Source of the DNA: Actinomycetota bacterium | GTDB taxonomy: Bacteria > Actinomycetota > Actinomycetes > Actinomycetales > Kineosporiaceae | Assembly: GCA_030837345.1 (NCBI GenBank) | Contig: JAUPKQ010000172.1 | Span: 1-48,316 of the forward strand | DNA length: 48,316 nt | Direction: 5' to 3' | Shown: positions 27,909 through 36,832 of the stretch, in pieces | Numbering within the stretch: position 1 is the first letter of the stretch | Layout: each line of letters opens with the position of its first letter | The notes under the pieces: model-generated | Told to the model about the DNA's origin: nothing | What the model saw: the letters and a program-made list of their open reading frames with translations, nothing else | Database searches by the model: none | Position numbers and translations under genes: made by a program

Positions 27909-28619
27909 GTGAACACGCTCGGCACCCTGCTGACCGGTGCCCTGCTGGTCGGCGCCGCCGCCGTCGGGCCTCGCACGGACGTCCCCGTGGTGCCGGACCG
28001 ACGTCAGGCGAGGCAGTGGGTCGAGGAGGAACTCCTCGGACGCGAGTACGCCGAGGCGAGGCCCGGACCGGTCGAGATGCTGATCAGCTGGCTGAAGGAG
28101 TTGCTGGGACGCCTCCCCGCCCCCGAAGGCGTCGACGTCAGCCTCGGGGTGACAGTGGCGTCGATCCTCGCCCTGCTCCTCGGGGGATACGTCCTCTGGC
28201 GGACCGGAGGCCTCCACCGTCAGGTGACGATCCACCGGAACGACGTGTTCGACGAACCACCCCGCTCGGCGGCCGACCACCGCCGGGCCGCGGAGCTCGC
28301 GGAGGCGGCGGGCGACCTGCGCACCGCCCTCCTGGAGAGGTTCCGCGCGCTCGTGCGGGCCCTGAGCGACCGGGCCCTGGTCGAACTCGACGCCGGACGT
28401 ACCGCCGACGAGCTCACCAGACGGGCGTCGTCACGGCTGCCCTCCCTGGCCCCGCGGCTCGCCGCCGCCGGACGGGTCTTCGACGAGGTGAGGTACGGCG
28501 ACCTCTCCCCGACCCCGGAGGCGGTGGGGTCCCTGCGCGACCTCGATGACCTGGCGTCCCGCACGACTCCCGTCGAACCCCGCGCCGTCGCCGACGGACA
28601 GCCGGCGGTCCCGCGATGA
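27909..28619 (+). CDS. DUF4129 membrane protein
   Basis: A 236-residue protein. An N-terminal hydrophobic segment (TLLTGALLVGAAAVG) and one internal helix (VASILALLLGGYVLWRTGGL) flank a short exposed loop. The cytoplasmic C-terminal DUF4129 domain follows, with the conserved DLRTALLERFRALVRALSDR and DELTRRASSRLP segments. Such proteins accompany MoxR, DUF58 and DUF4350 genes in many actinobacteria. The start is uncertain: GTG 27909 is in frame, but the nearest GGGAGG (about 27882) lies well upstream. The stop overlaps the next start by ATGA. Confidence 0.82.
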   Translation: MNTLGTLLTGALLVGAAAVGPRTDVPVVPDRRQARQWVEEELLGREYAEARPGPVEMLISWLKELLGRLPAPEGVDVSLGVTVASILALLLGGYVLWRTGGLHRQVTIHRNDVFDEPPRSAADHRRAAELAEAAGDLRTALLERFRALVRALSDRALVELDAGRTADELTRRASSRLPSLAPRLAAAGRVFDEVRYGDLSPTPEAVGSLRDLDDLASRTTPVEPRAVADGQPAVPR

Positions 28620-29932
28620 ACCCCGGAACCACGGTGAGCCCAGCCACGGTGAGCCCCGGAACCACGGCCGGCCCCGGGGAGGGGAGTCCCGCCGACGGGC
28701 GGGGTTCACGGTGGAGGCGGCTGCGCTGGCCCGCGTTCGTGGTGACGGGGATGGTGCTGGCAGCCGTCGTGTCCGCTGCCCTCCTCCCGGAGACGAACCG
28801 GGGTTCACTCGATCCACGGTCGGCCGAACCCGACGGCAGCCGGGCGGTCGCCCAGGTCCTGCGTGGCCGAGGGGTGAAGGTCGACGTCGTCCAGAGATCC
28901 ACCGACGCCGTCGACGGCGCCACCCGTCGCACGACGATCGTGGTCGTCTCCCCGTCCCTGCTCGGGCCGGTCCAGTTGCAGCGGCTCTCCCGGAGCAGCG
29001 CCGATCTCGTGCTCGTCGAACCGGACCTGGTCGTCCTGCGCGAGCTCGCCCCGGCCGTCACCCCCCTCGGGTCGACGGACGCCTCCCGGGTGGAGGACCC
29101 CGCCTGCGCCGACCCCGACGCGACGGCCGCGGGCCCGGTGACCGGAGGCGGCCAGCTCTACGCACGCGCCGCCGGGGCACCACCGGGGACGACCTTCACC
29201 GGCTGTTACCCGGGTCGCCGTTTCGGCACCGCGGGGAAGTCGTCTGACCGGTACTCGATGGTCCGGGTTGCCGACGACGGCCGGAGGGTCACGGTGCTGG
29301 GCCAGCGCCAGCTGCTGCAGAACGAGTTCGTCGAGGTCGACGGCAACGCGGCCCTCGCCCTGCGCACGCTGGGCGCCCACCCGGAGCTGCGCTGGTACCT
29401 GCCCGATCCGACCGAGCTCGGTGAGACCGCGGAGGTCACCGTCGGCGATCTGCTCCCGCCCTGGGTCCGGTGGGCCACCTTCCAGCTCGGGGTCGTCGCC
29501 CTTCTCGCGATGCTGTGGCGAGGACGCAGGCTCGGGGGTGTCGTCGCCGAACCACTTCCCGTCGTCGTCCGCTCCGCCGAGACGGCGGAGGGCAGGGCCC
29601 GTCTCTACCGCACCGGACGTGCCCGGGGGCACGCGGCCTCGATCCTGCGGACCGCCTCGACCCGCCGGCTGGCGGCCCGTCTCGGCGTCCCCTCCGAGGC
29701 GAGTCCCTCGGACGTCGCGCACCTCGCCGCCGAGGCGGCCGGCGCCGATCCCGGCCGGGTCGCCCAGCTCCTGCTCGGAGCCCCTCCCCGGGACGACGCG
29801 GCCCTGGTGACGCTGTCCACAGCACTCGACGATCTCGAACGGGCCGTCGCCGAGCCGGGTGGGGCGACGCCCCGGTACGGTGACGCGGCGAAGGACCCGG
29901 AACACCGACCGGACCCTGAAGGGGGACGATGA
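28616..29932 (+). CDS. DUF4350 membrane protein
   Basis: A 438-residue protein. A Thr/Pro-rich N-terminus with a TVSPxT repeat is followed by helix WPAFVVTGMVLAAVVSAALL, a DUF4350-type extracytoplasmic domain (GSRAVAQVLRGRGVKVDVVQ, IVVVSPSLLGPVQLQRLSRS) and a second helix (WATFQLGVVALLAMLWRGRR). A cytoplasmic tail of about 140 residues ends the protein. It keeps the DUF4350 hallmark of a sandwich-like sensor or binding domain without catalytic residues. Four-base overlaps join it to the DUF4129 and moxR genes, so the three should be produced together. Confidence 0.84.
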   Translation: MNPGTTVSPATVSPGTTAGPGEGSPADGRGSRWRRLRWPAFVVTGMVLAAVVSAALLPETNRGSLDPRSAEPDGSRAVAQVLRGRGVKVDVVQRSTDAVDGATRRTTIVVVSPSLLGPVQLQRLSRSSADLVLVEPDLVVLRELAPAVTPLGSTDASRVEDPACADPDATAAGPVTGGGQLYARAAGAPPGTTFTGCYPGRRFGTAGKSSDRYSMVRVADDGRRVTVLGQRQLLQNEFVEVDGNAALALRTLGAHPELRWYLPDPTELGETAEVTVGDLLPPWVRWATFQLGVVALLAMLWRGRRLGGVVAEPLPVVVRSAETAEGRARLYRTGRARGHAASILRTASTRRLAARLGVPSEASPSDVAHLAAEAAGADPGRVAQLLLGAPPRDDAALVTLSTALDDLERAVAEPGGATPRYGDAAKDPEHRPDPEGGR

Positions 29933-30930
29933 CGACCATGAGCTCCGACGGCTTCGGGAGCAGCACCGGCACACGCACCGGTTCATCGGCGCGTGAGGCA
30001 CTCAGCGCCGTCAGGACCGAAGTCGCCAAGGCCGTCGTCGGCCAGGAGGCGACGGTGAGCGGCATGGTGATCGCGCTGGTGTGCCGCGGGCACGTACTGC
30101 TCGAAGGCGTTCCCGGAGTCGCGAAGACGCTGCTCGTCAGAGCGCTGTCCGCGGCTCTGCAACTCACCACGACACGGGTGCAGTTCACCCCGGACCTCAT
30201 GCCCGGCGACGTCACTGGCTCGCTCGTCTACGACGCCCGGAGCGCCGAGTTCTCCTTCCGGGAGGGGCCGGTGTTCACCAACCTCCTCCTCGCCGACGAG
30301 ATCAACCGCACTCCCCCGAAGACCCAGGCGTCCCTGCTGGAGGCGATGGAGGAACGACAGGTCAGCGTCGACGGCCACCCCCGCCTGCTGCCCGAGCCGT
30401 TCATCGTCGCCGCCACCCAGAACCCGGTGGAGTACGAGGGCACCTATCCCCTGCCGGAGGCCCAGCTCGACCGGTTCCTCCTCAAACTCGCCATGCCCCT
30501 TCCCACCCGTGAGGCGGAGCTCGAGGTCCTGGCGCGCCACGCGGCGGGGTTCGACCCCCGCGACCTCGCCGCCGCGGGAATCCGGCCCGTGGCGAGCGCC
30601 GCCGACCTCGCCGCCGCGAACGCCGCCGTCCGGAACGTGACGATCGACCCCTCCGTGATGGCGTACATCGTGGACGTCGTCCGCGCGACGCGATCCTCGC
30701 CGTCCCTCTCGCTCGGGGTCAGCCCGCGCGGCGCGTCGGCGCTGCTCGCCACGAGCCGGGCGTGGGCGTGGCTGTCGGACCGCGAGTACGTCACCCCCGA
30801 CGACGTGAAGGCGCTCGCGAGACCGACCCTGCGGCACCGGGTCCAGCTGCGGCCCGAGGCCGAGCTGGAGGGGATCAACGTGGACGGGGTGCTCGACAGC
30901 GTGCTGTCCTCGGTCCCGGTCCCTCGCTGA
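29929..30930 (+). CDS. MoxR-family AAA+ ATPase
   Basis: A 333-residue AAA+ protein. Walker A is GVPGVAKT (60-67), Walker B LLLADEINR (D123, E124), sensor 1 PFIVAATQNPVEYEGTYPLP, the arginine finger follows in LDRFLLKLAMP, and sensor 2 lies in SPRGASALLATSRAW. MoxR ATPases act as chaperones that mature or remodel partner proteins, often those with vWA-like domains such as DUF58. The partner here is almost certainly the DUF58 gene 13 bp downstream. The ATG overlaps the DUF4350 stop. The substrate in this organism is unknown. Confidence 0.93.
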   Translation: MTTMSSDGFGSSTGTRTGSSAREALSAVRTEVAKAVVGQEATVSGMVIALVCRGHVLLEGVPGVAKTLLVRALSAALQLTTTRVQFTPDLMPGDVTGSLVYDARSAEFSFREGPVFTNLLLADEINRTPPKTQASLLEAMEERQVSVDGHPRLLPEPFIVAATQNPVEYEGTYPLPEAQLDRFLLKLAMPLPTREAELEVLARHAAGFDPRDLAAAGIRPVASAADLAAANAAVRNVTIDPSVMAYIVDVVRATRSSPSLSLGVSPRGASALLATSRAWAWLSDREYVTPDDVKALARPTLRHRVQLRPEAELEGINVDGVLDSVLSSVPVPR

Positions 30931-30943
30931 GAGGGCGGGGTCC

Positions 30944-32236
30944 GTGGCGCTGACCGGGCGGGTCGTCGGACTCGCCCTCCTCGGTGTGGTGCCGGTGCTC
31001 CTGTGGCCCGGACCGGTGGCGTTCTTCGCGACCCTGCTGGTGATCCTCGCCGTCGTCGCGGTCGACGCCGCGCTCGCGGGATCGCCCCGGGCCCTGCGGT
31101 TCGACCGCTCCGGTCCGGCGTCGGTGCGTCTGGGCGAGCCCGCGGAGGTGCGGCTGACCGTGACCAACTCCGGGTCGCGCCGGGTGCGGGGAGTCCTCCG
31201 CGACGGGTGGCAGCCCTCCGCGGGGGCCGTGCGTCCACGACAGCCGGTCGACGTCCCGCCCGGGGAGTCCCGGCGGCTGACCGGCACGCTCCGGCCGACG
31301 CGACGCGGCGACAGGCTCGTCGAACGGGTGACGGTCCGCAGCGTGGGCCCGCTCGGGATCGCCGCCCGCCAGGTCTCCCCCCGGGCCCCCGGCCGGATCC
31401 GGGTGCTGCCGCCGTTCACGTCCCGACGGCATCTGCCGGGCAAGCTCGCCCTCCTGCGGGAGATCGACGGCCGTACCTCCCTGCGGATCCGCGGGCAGGG
31501 CACCGAGTTCGACTCCCTGCGCGACTACGTGATCGGTGACGACGTCCGGTCGATCGACTGGCGGGCGACGGCGCGGCGTCAGCAGGTCGTCGTCCGGACC
31601 TGGCGGCCCGAACGGGACCGTCGTGTCCTTCTGCTGCTGGACACCTCACGGACGTCGGCCGCCCGGATCGGTGACGCCCCACGTCTCGACGCGGCGATGG
31701 ACGCAGCCTTGTTGCTCGCGGCCCTCGCCGCCCGTGCCGGGGACCGGGTGGACATGCTGTGCATGGACCGCCGGGTACGCGCCCGGGTGGAGGGCGCGTC
31801 CCGGACCGAGTTGCTGCCCGCGCTCGTCGAGGCGATGGCACCGCTGGAGGCCGACCTCGTCGAGGCCGACTGGATGACGGTGGCCGCGACGATCCGGCAG
31901 AGACTCAGCCAACGGGCCCTCGTCGTCCTGCTGACCACCTTGGAGTCGGCGGCGGTCGAGGAAGGCCTCCTCCCGGTGGTGAACCGGTTGACGAGCCATC
32001 ACCGGGTCATCGTCGCCTCGGTCTCCGATCCGGCGCTGGCCACGATGGCGGCGGCGCGCGGTGGCTCGTACGAGGTCTACGGCGCCGCGGCCGCCGAGCG
32101 TGCCGCCCTCGACCGCGCGGCGACGACCGCGGAGCTCACGAGGCTCGGCGTGGACGTCGTCGACGCCTCGCCCGCCGATCTGCCGCCCCGTCTCGCCGAC
32201 CGGTACCTGGCGCTCAAGGCCGCGGGACTGCTGTAG
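30944..32236 (+). CDS. DUF58 (vWA-like) membrane-anchored protein
   Basis: A 430-residue protein with two N-terminal helices (VVGLALLGVVPVLLWPG and VAFFATLLVILAVVAVDAAL), a beta-rich exposed region, then the DUF58 signature GTEFDSLRDYVIGDDVRSID followed by WRATARR. A vWA-like fold carries the MIDAS-like DTSRTSA motif in RVLLLLDTSRTS. It lies immediately after moxR; MoxR/DUF58 pairs are believed to act together on envelope or surface processes. The GTG at 30944 follows GAGAGGGCGG. It is the last plus-strand gene of the run and ends before a repeat-rich, possible terminator. Confidence 0.9.
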   Translation: MALTGRVVGLALLGVVPVLLWPGPVAFFATLLVILAVVAVDAALAGSPRALRFDRSGPASVRLGEPAEVRLTVTNSGSRRVRGVLRDGWQPSAGAVRPRQPVDVPPGESRRLTGTLRPTRRGDRLVERVTVRSVGPLGIAARQVSPRAPGRIRVLPPFTSRRHLPGKLALLREIDGRTSLRIRGQGTEFDSLRDYVIGDDVRSIDWRATARRQQVVVRTWRPERDRRVLLLLDTSRTSAARIGDAPRLDAAMDAALLLAALAARAGDRVDMLCMDRRVRARVEGASRTELLPALVEAMAPLEADLVEADWMTVAATIRQRLSQRALVVLLTTLESAAVEEGLLPVVNRLTSHHRVIVASVSDPALATMAAARGGSYEVYGAAAAERAALDRAATTAELTRLGVDVVDASPADLPPRLADRYLALKAAGLL

Positions 32237-32252
32237 ACGCTCCGGCGGAGTT

Positions 32253-32284
32253 CCCCGGGGAGCGGTCTCCCCCGGGGAGCGGTC
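32253..32284. terminator. Duplicated C4G4 palindromes between convergent DUF58 and spoIIM-like genes
   Basis: CCCCGGGGAGCGGTC is present at 32253-32267 and again at 32270-32284. CCCCGGGG is self-complementary, so the two copies can pair as an 8-bp stem with a 9-nt loop. The position between two convergent stop codons suits a bidirectional terminator, but there is no further support. Confidence 0.45.
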
Positions 32285-32299
32285 CTGGTCCCGGGGGTG

Positions 32300-33292
32300 T
32301 CAGGCGACGGGGATGACGTCCCCGGCCAGCTCCGCCCGGAGATCACCGGTCTCGCCGGCCAGGACGGCCCGGCGTCCGAAGAACCTGACGTAGGCGAGGA
32401 AGGCCGCCCAGACGACGACCCCGATCCCGATCCGGGCCCAGGTGGGCAAGGAGGAGGGGGTGACGAACGCCTCGACGACTCCCGAGACACCGAGGACGAC
32501 GACCAGGCCGAGAGCGACCGTGATCATCGATCGTCCCTCGACGGCCATCGCCCGGGCCCGGGGGAGCGGCCCGGGGCTGATCCACGCCCAGGCGAGACGC
32601 ATGCCCGCCCCGGCGGCGACGAAGACGGCGGTCAGTTCGAGCAGCCCGTGCGGGAGGAGGAGGCCGAAGAAGAGGCTGAGGCGGTCGTGCGCCGCCATGA
32701 GCCCGCCGACGGCCCCCAGGTTGACGGCGTTCATGAAGAGCACGTAGACCGGCATGACCCCGGTGACGCCGAAGGCGATGCACTGGGCGGCGACCCAGGC
32801 GTTGTTGGTCCAGACCTTCGCGGCGAAGCTGCCCGCGGCGTGCTCGCTGTAGTACCGCTCGAAGTCGACCTCGACGAGCCGCCGGATCTCCGCCTCGCTC
32901 CCCAGGGTCGCCTCGACGCGAGGGTCCGCGAGAAGCCAGAAGGCCATGACGAACGCGACGACCAGCGTGAAGACCGTCGCCCCGAGCACCGCGGCACGGG
33001 CCCGGTACACCGCCGCGGGGAACGACACCGTGACGAACCGGGACACCTCGCGGACCAGGGGCTCGTGCCCTCCGGCGATCGCAGACCGGGCACCGGCGAC
33101 GGTACGGCTCAGCTGGGCCGCGAGGGCCTGGTCCGGGGCGGAGGACCGGACGACCGACAGGTGGGTCGCCGCCCGCTGGTACAGGCGCACCAGTTCGTCG
33201 GCGTCCTCGCCGGACAGACGGCGTCGTCGGCTCAGGGTGTCCAGACGGGCCCATTCGGGCCCGTGGACGGTGACGAACGCGTCCAGATCCAC
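32300..33292 (-). CDS. Stage II sporulation protein M (SpoIIM)-like membrane protein
   Basis: A 330-residue protein. The N-terminal third is helical and cytoplasmic (VDLDAFVTVHGPEWARLDTL, then RLYQRAATHLSVVRSSAPD). Membrane segments follow (VLGATVFTLVVAFVMAFWLL, NNAWVAAQCIAFGVTGVMPV, LLELTAVFVAAGAGMRLAWA). The SpoIIM hallmark FAAKVWTNNAWVAAQCIAFG is present. This organism need not sporulate: SpoIIM-like proteins occur beside MoxR/RDD genes in many non-sporulating actinobacteria. GTG 33292 is supported by the family N-terminus and by TAAGCT 7 nt upstream. Confidence 0.87.
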   Translation of the reverse strand: MDLDAFVTVHGPEWARLDTLSRRRRLSGEDADELVRLYQRAATHLSVVRSSAPDQALAAQLSRTVAGARSAIAGGHEPLVREVSRFVTVSFPAAVYRARAAVLGATVFTLVVAFVMAFWLLADPRVEATLGSEAEIRRLVEVDFERYYSEHAAGSFAAKVWTNNAWVAAQCIAFGVTGVMPVYVLFMNAVNLGAVGGLMAAHDRLSLFFGLLLPHGLLELTAVFVAAGAGMRLAWAWISPGPLPRARAMAVEGRSMITVALGLVVVLGVSGVVEAFVTPSSLPTWARIGIGVVVWAAFLAYVRFFGRRAVLAGETGDLRAELAGDVIPVA

Positions 33293-33299
33293 GGACCCG

Positions 33300-33305
33300 A
33301 GCTTA
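33300..33305 (-). promoter_or_regulatory. -10 hexamer of the SpoIIM-like gene (leaderless)
   Basis: Minus-strand TAAGCT ends 7 nt before GTG 33292. A divergent -10 for the RDD gene lies 58 bp away on the other strand. Confidence 0.5.
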
Positions 33306-33363
33306 CGCAGGCCCGGCGGGCACCGTCTCGTCCCGCCCACGGGCCGGCCGGACGGGCGGCAGG

Positions 33364-33369
33364 TAGGCT
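33364..33369 (+). promoter_or_regulatory. -10 hexamer of the RDD gene (leaderless)
   Basis: TAGGCT ends 6 nt before GTG 33376. There is no Shine-Dalgarno between them and no clear -35. Confidence 0.55.
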
Positions 33370-33375
33370 CGCGGC

Positions 33376-34263
33376 GTGCGACAGGCGGAGGCTGGCACCC
33401 CTATCCGTGCCCTGGAGGAACTGGGAGTGCCCCCGGGCCTGGTCACCGGCGAGGCCGTCGTCCTGGAACTGCGTCCGGCGAGCTTCGCGACCAGGGCTCT
33501 GTCCCTCGCGCTCGATCTGGCGGTGATGGTCGTCACCGGCCTGATGACGCTCTTCCTCTTGAGCATGGCGTTGTCCAGCCTCGACGAAGCCGCCGGTACC
33601 GCCGCCGGCCTGACGATCGTCGTCGGCCTGATGCTGGGTCTCCCCGCGACCGTCGAGACCCTGACCCGCGGGCGTTCGCTCGGCAAGGCCGCGGCCGGGC
33701 TCCGGGTCGTGCGGGACGACGGCGGGCCGATCCGGTTCCGGCAGGCCTTCGTGCGGGCTCTGACGGGTGTCTTCGAGATCTACATCTCGTTCGGTTCCGT
33801 CGCCGTGATCTCGTCCCTGGCCGATGCCCGGGGACGGCGCCTGGGAGACCTGCTGGCCGGTACCTACGTGATCCGCGACCGGGCCGGGGGCGAGACCTCG
33901 GCGCCGATCATCATGCCTCCGGAGCTGGCGGGCTGGGCCCGTGGCGCGGACATCGGCCGTATTCCGGACGCGCTCGCCCTGGCGGGCCGTCAGCTCCTCT
34001 ACCGGGTGGGACGCCTCCACCCCGGATCCCGTCAGCGCCTCGGCCTCGAACTCGCCACCCAGTTCGGACGGTACGTCGCACCACCGCCCCCGGCGTCGGC
34101 GCATCCGGAGACCTTCATCGCCGCCGTCCTCGCCGAGCGCCGCGAACGCGACCTCGCCCGTCTGCGGACCGAGGAGGCGTCGCGGGCGGCCCGGGAACAC
34201 CGGAGGGCTTCCGCCTCACCGCTGTCCCCGGGCTCCACGTCGCTGGTGACTCCCGGCTCGTGA
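33376..34263 (+). CDS. RDD-family membrane protein
   Basis: A 295-residue protein. The RDD domain has ELRPASFATRALSLALDLAV at its start, two to three membrane helices (MVVTGLMTLFLLSMALSSLD, TAAGLTIVVGLMLGLP), the conserved TRGRSLGKAAAGLRVVRDDG, and DARGRRLGDLLAGTYVIRDR. The charged C-terminal tail of about 120 residues is cytoplasmic and ends in Ser/Pro. RDD proteins are poorly characterised; some are linked to ion transport. It is divergent from the SpoIIM-like gene and abuts sahH: its TGA and the complementary TCA of sahH form one TGATCA. Confidence 0.88.
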   Translation: MRQAEAGTPIRALEELGVPPGLVTGEAVVLELRPASFATRALSLALDLAVMVVTGLMTLFLLSMALSSLDEAAGTAAGLTIVVGLMLGLPATVETLTRGRSLGKAAAGLRVVRDDGGPIRFRQAFVRALTGVFEIYISFGSVAVISSLADARGRRLGDLLAGTYVIRDRAGGETSAPIIMPPELAGWARGADIGRIPDALALAGRQLLYRVGRLHPGSRQRLGLELATQFGRYVAPPPPASAHPETFIAAVLAERRERDLARLRTEEASRAAREHRRASASPLSPGSTSLVTPGS

Positions 34264-35715
<1,452 letters not shown>

Positions 35716-35811
35716 GAAAGGGACCTCTCGAAGAGTCAGTCAGGCGAATGTTGGGCTGGCGCTGGCCATCGAAGGACGCCACGCCCGACGGGTGGTCAGA
35801 CCGGGCCGCGC

Positions 35812-35839
35812 GTTTCTCGCGGACGCGTCCGGGAGAAAC
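35812..35839. promoter_or_regulatory. 28-bp near-perfect palindrome upstream of sahH
   Basis: Left arm GTTTCTCGCGGACG and right arm CGTCCGGGAGAAAC are complementary at 13 of 14 positions with no spacer. It lies about 100 bp before the sahH ATG. Such length without a loop is more like a dimeric regulator site than a terminator. The binding protein is unknown. Confidence 0.6.
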
Positions 35840-36035
35840 GGTGGATCGGTGTCACCCGGCGCGGCCCCTCTGGGCCTGCGGCATCACCCACGCCGGAACG
35901 TGGCCACCACGGTAGCAAGCCGGAGGGATCTCGGCGATGGCCGAGCACCAAGAGATACCGGCCTTTCACCCTCCCTTGGCCGGTGTCTCCGCACCCGTTT
36001 CCCAGGGCGACCACGGACGAGGTGGGGGGACTCGT

Positions 36036-36041
36036 TAGGGT
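36036..36041 (+). promoter_or_regulatory. -10 hexamer of the orphan response regulator (leaderless)
   Basis: TAGGGT ends 7 nt before GTG 36049. It favours that start over the in-frame GTG at 36022, which lies upstream of this promoter. Confidence 0.5.
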
Positions 36042-36048
36042 CATCGGT

Positions 36049-36762
36049 GTGGGCACGGAGGCTAACGATCTCACTCTCCTGGTCGTCGAGGACGACGAGG
36101 CGATCGGGCGTCCGCTGACGTCCACCCTGATCGCCCAGGGGTTCGACGTCCTCTGGGCGCTGACGGCGGCGGAGGCGATGGAGCTCGCCGAAATGGAACC
36201 CCCCGTCCTGGTCCTTCTCGACCTCGGACTCCCCGACCGTGACGGCGTCGATCTCTGCCGTGATCTGCGCGCCGGTTACCCGTCGGCGGTGATCGTCGTC
36301 CTGTCCGCCCGCGCCGAGGACATGGACGTCGTCATGGGCCTGGAGGCCGGTGCCGACGACTACCTCACGAAGCCCTTCCGGCTGCCGGTCCTCCTCGCCA
36401 GGATCCGGGCGCACCTCCGCCGCCAGGGCCCGCCCCCCGGGACGACGGCGGGCGAGGTCCTCACGGTCGGTCACCTGCGGCTCGAACTCGGCACCCGGCG
36501 GGTCGAGGTGACCGGCAAGGAGGTCACTCTCCGTCCCAAAGAGTTCGACCTGCTCGCACGGCTCGTCGCGGGCCGGGGACAGGCCGTCACCCGGGAGCAG
36601 CTCATGTCCCAGGTGTGGGACGAGCACTGGTCGGGATCGACGAAGACCCTGGACATGCACGTCTCGTCCCTGCGTCGCAAACTCGCCGAGCACGGCGAGG
36701 ACCCGGCCACGATCGTCACTCTGCGTGGGTACGGCTACCGCTACGACGCGCCCGAGGACTGA
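36049..36762 (+). CDS. Orphan OmpR-family response regulator
   Basis: A 237-residue regulator. The receiver domain has TLLVVEDDEAIG (acidic pocket), phosphoacceptor Asp58 in LVLLDLGLPDRDG and lysine in YLTKPFRLP. The winged-helix DNA-binding domain includes VTLRPKEFDLLARLVAGRGQ, the TKTLDMHVSSLRRKLAEHG recognition helix region and TLRGYGYRYD. No histidine kinase gene is adjacent, so it is an orphan here. Overall it resembles regulators paired with envelope-sensing kinases. The start is GTG 36049, with a possible leaderless transcript. Confidence 0.92.
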   Translation: MGTEANDLTLLVVEDDEAIGRPLTSTLIAQGFDVLWALTAAEAMELAEMEPPVLVLLDLGLPDRDGVDLCRDLRAGYPSAVIVVLSARAEDMDVVMGLEAGADDYLTKPFRLPVLLARIRAHLRRQGPPPGTTAGEVLTVGHLRLELGTRRVEVTGKEVTLRPKEFDLLARLVAGRGQAVTREQLMSQVWDEHWSGSTKTLDMHVSSLRRKLAEHGEDPATIVTLRGYGYRYDAPED

Positions 36763-36795
36763 GACTCCGATCGGCCCACCCTCATCACCCTGCGC

Positions 36796-36826
36796 TTGCC
36801 AATAGTGACCATCCCGGATCTACTGT
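36796..36826 (+). promoter_or_regulatory. Promoter of the sulfotransferase-like gene (leaderless)
   Basis: TTGCCA (36796-36801) is a -35-like hexamer. TACTGT (36821-36826) is the -10 and ends 6 nt before ATG 36833; TCTACT at 36819 with a 17-bp spacer is an alternative. In both cases the transcript would begin at or just before the ATG. Confidence 0.55.
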
Positions 36827-36832
36827 GGTCGC

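Larger units (their letters stand above)
35716..36048. promoter_or_regulatory. 333-bp divergent region between sahH and the orphan regulator
   Basis: No gene is supportable here. The region contains a 28-bp near-palindrome at 35812-35839 and a small hairpin at 35930-35945 (CTCGGC/GCCGAG around GATG). At 36036 it holds the -10 hexamer of the response-regulator gene. I compared it by eye with SAH- and SAM-type riboswitch hallmarks and found no convincing match. Confidence 0.5.

Noticed and set aside
35716-36000. SAH or SAM riboswitch in front of sahH
   Set aside because: I found only a small CTCGGC/GCCGAG hairpin and could not find the conserved core of either class on the sahH strand.
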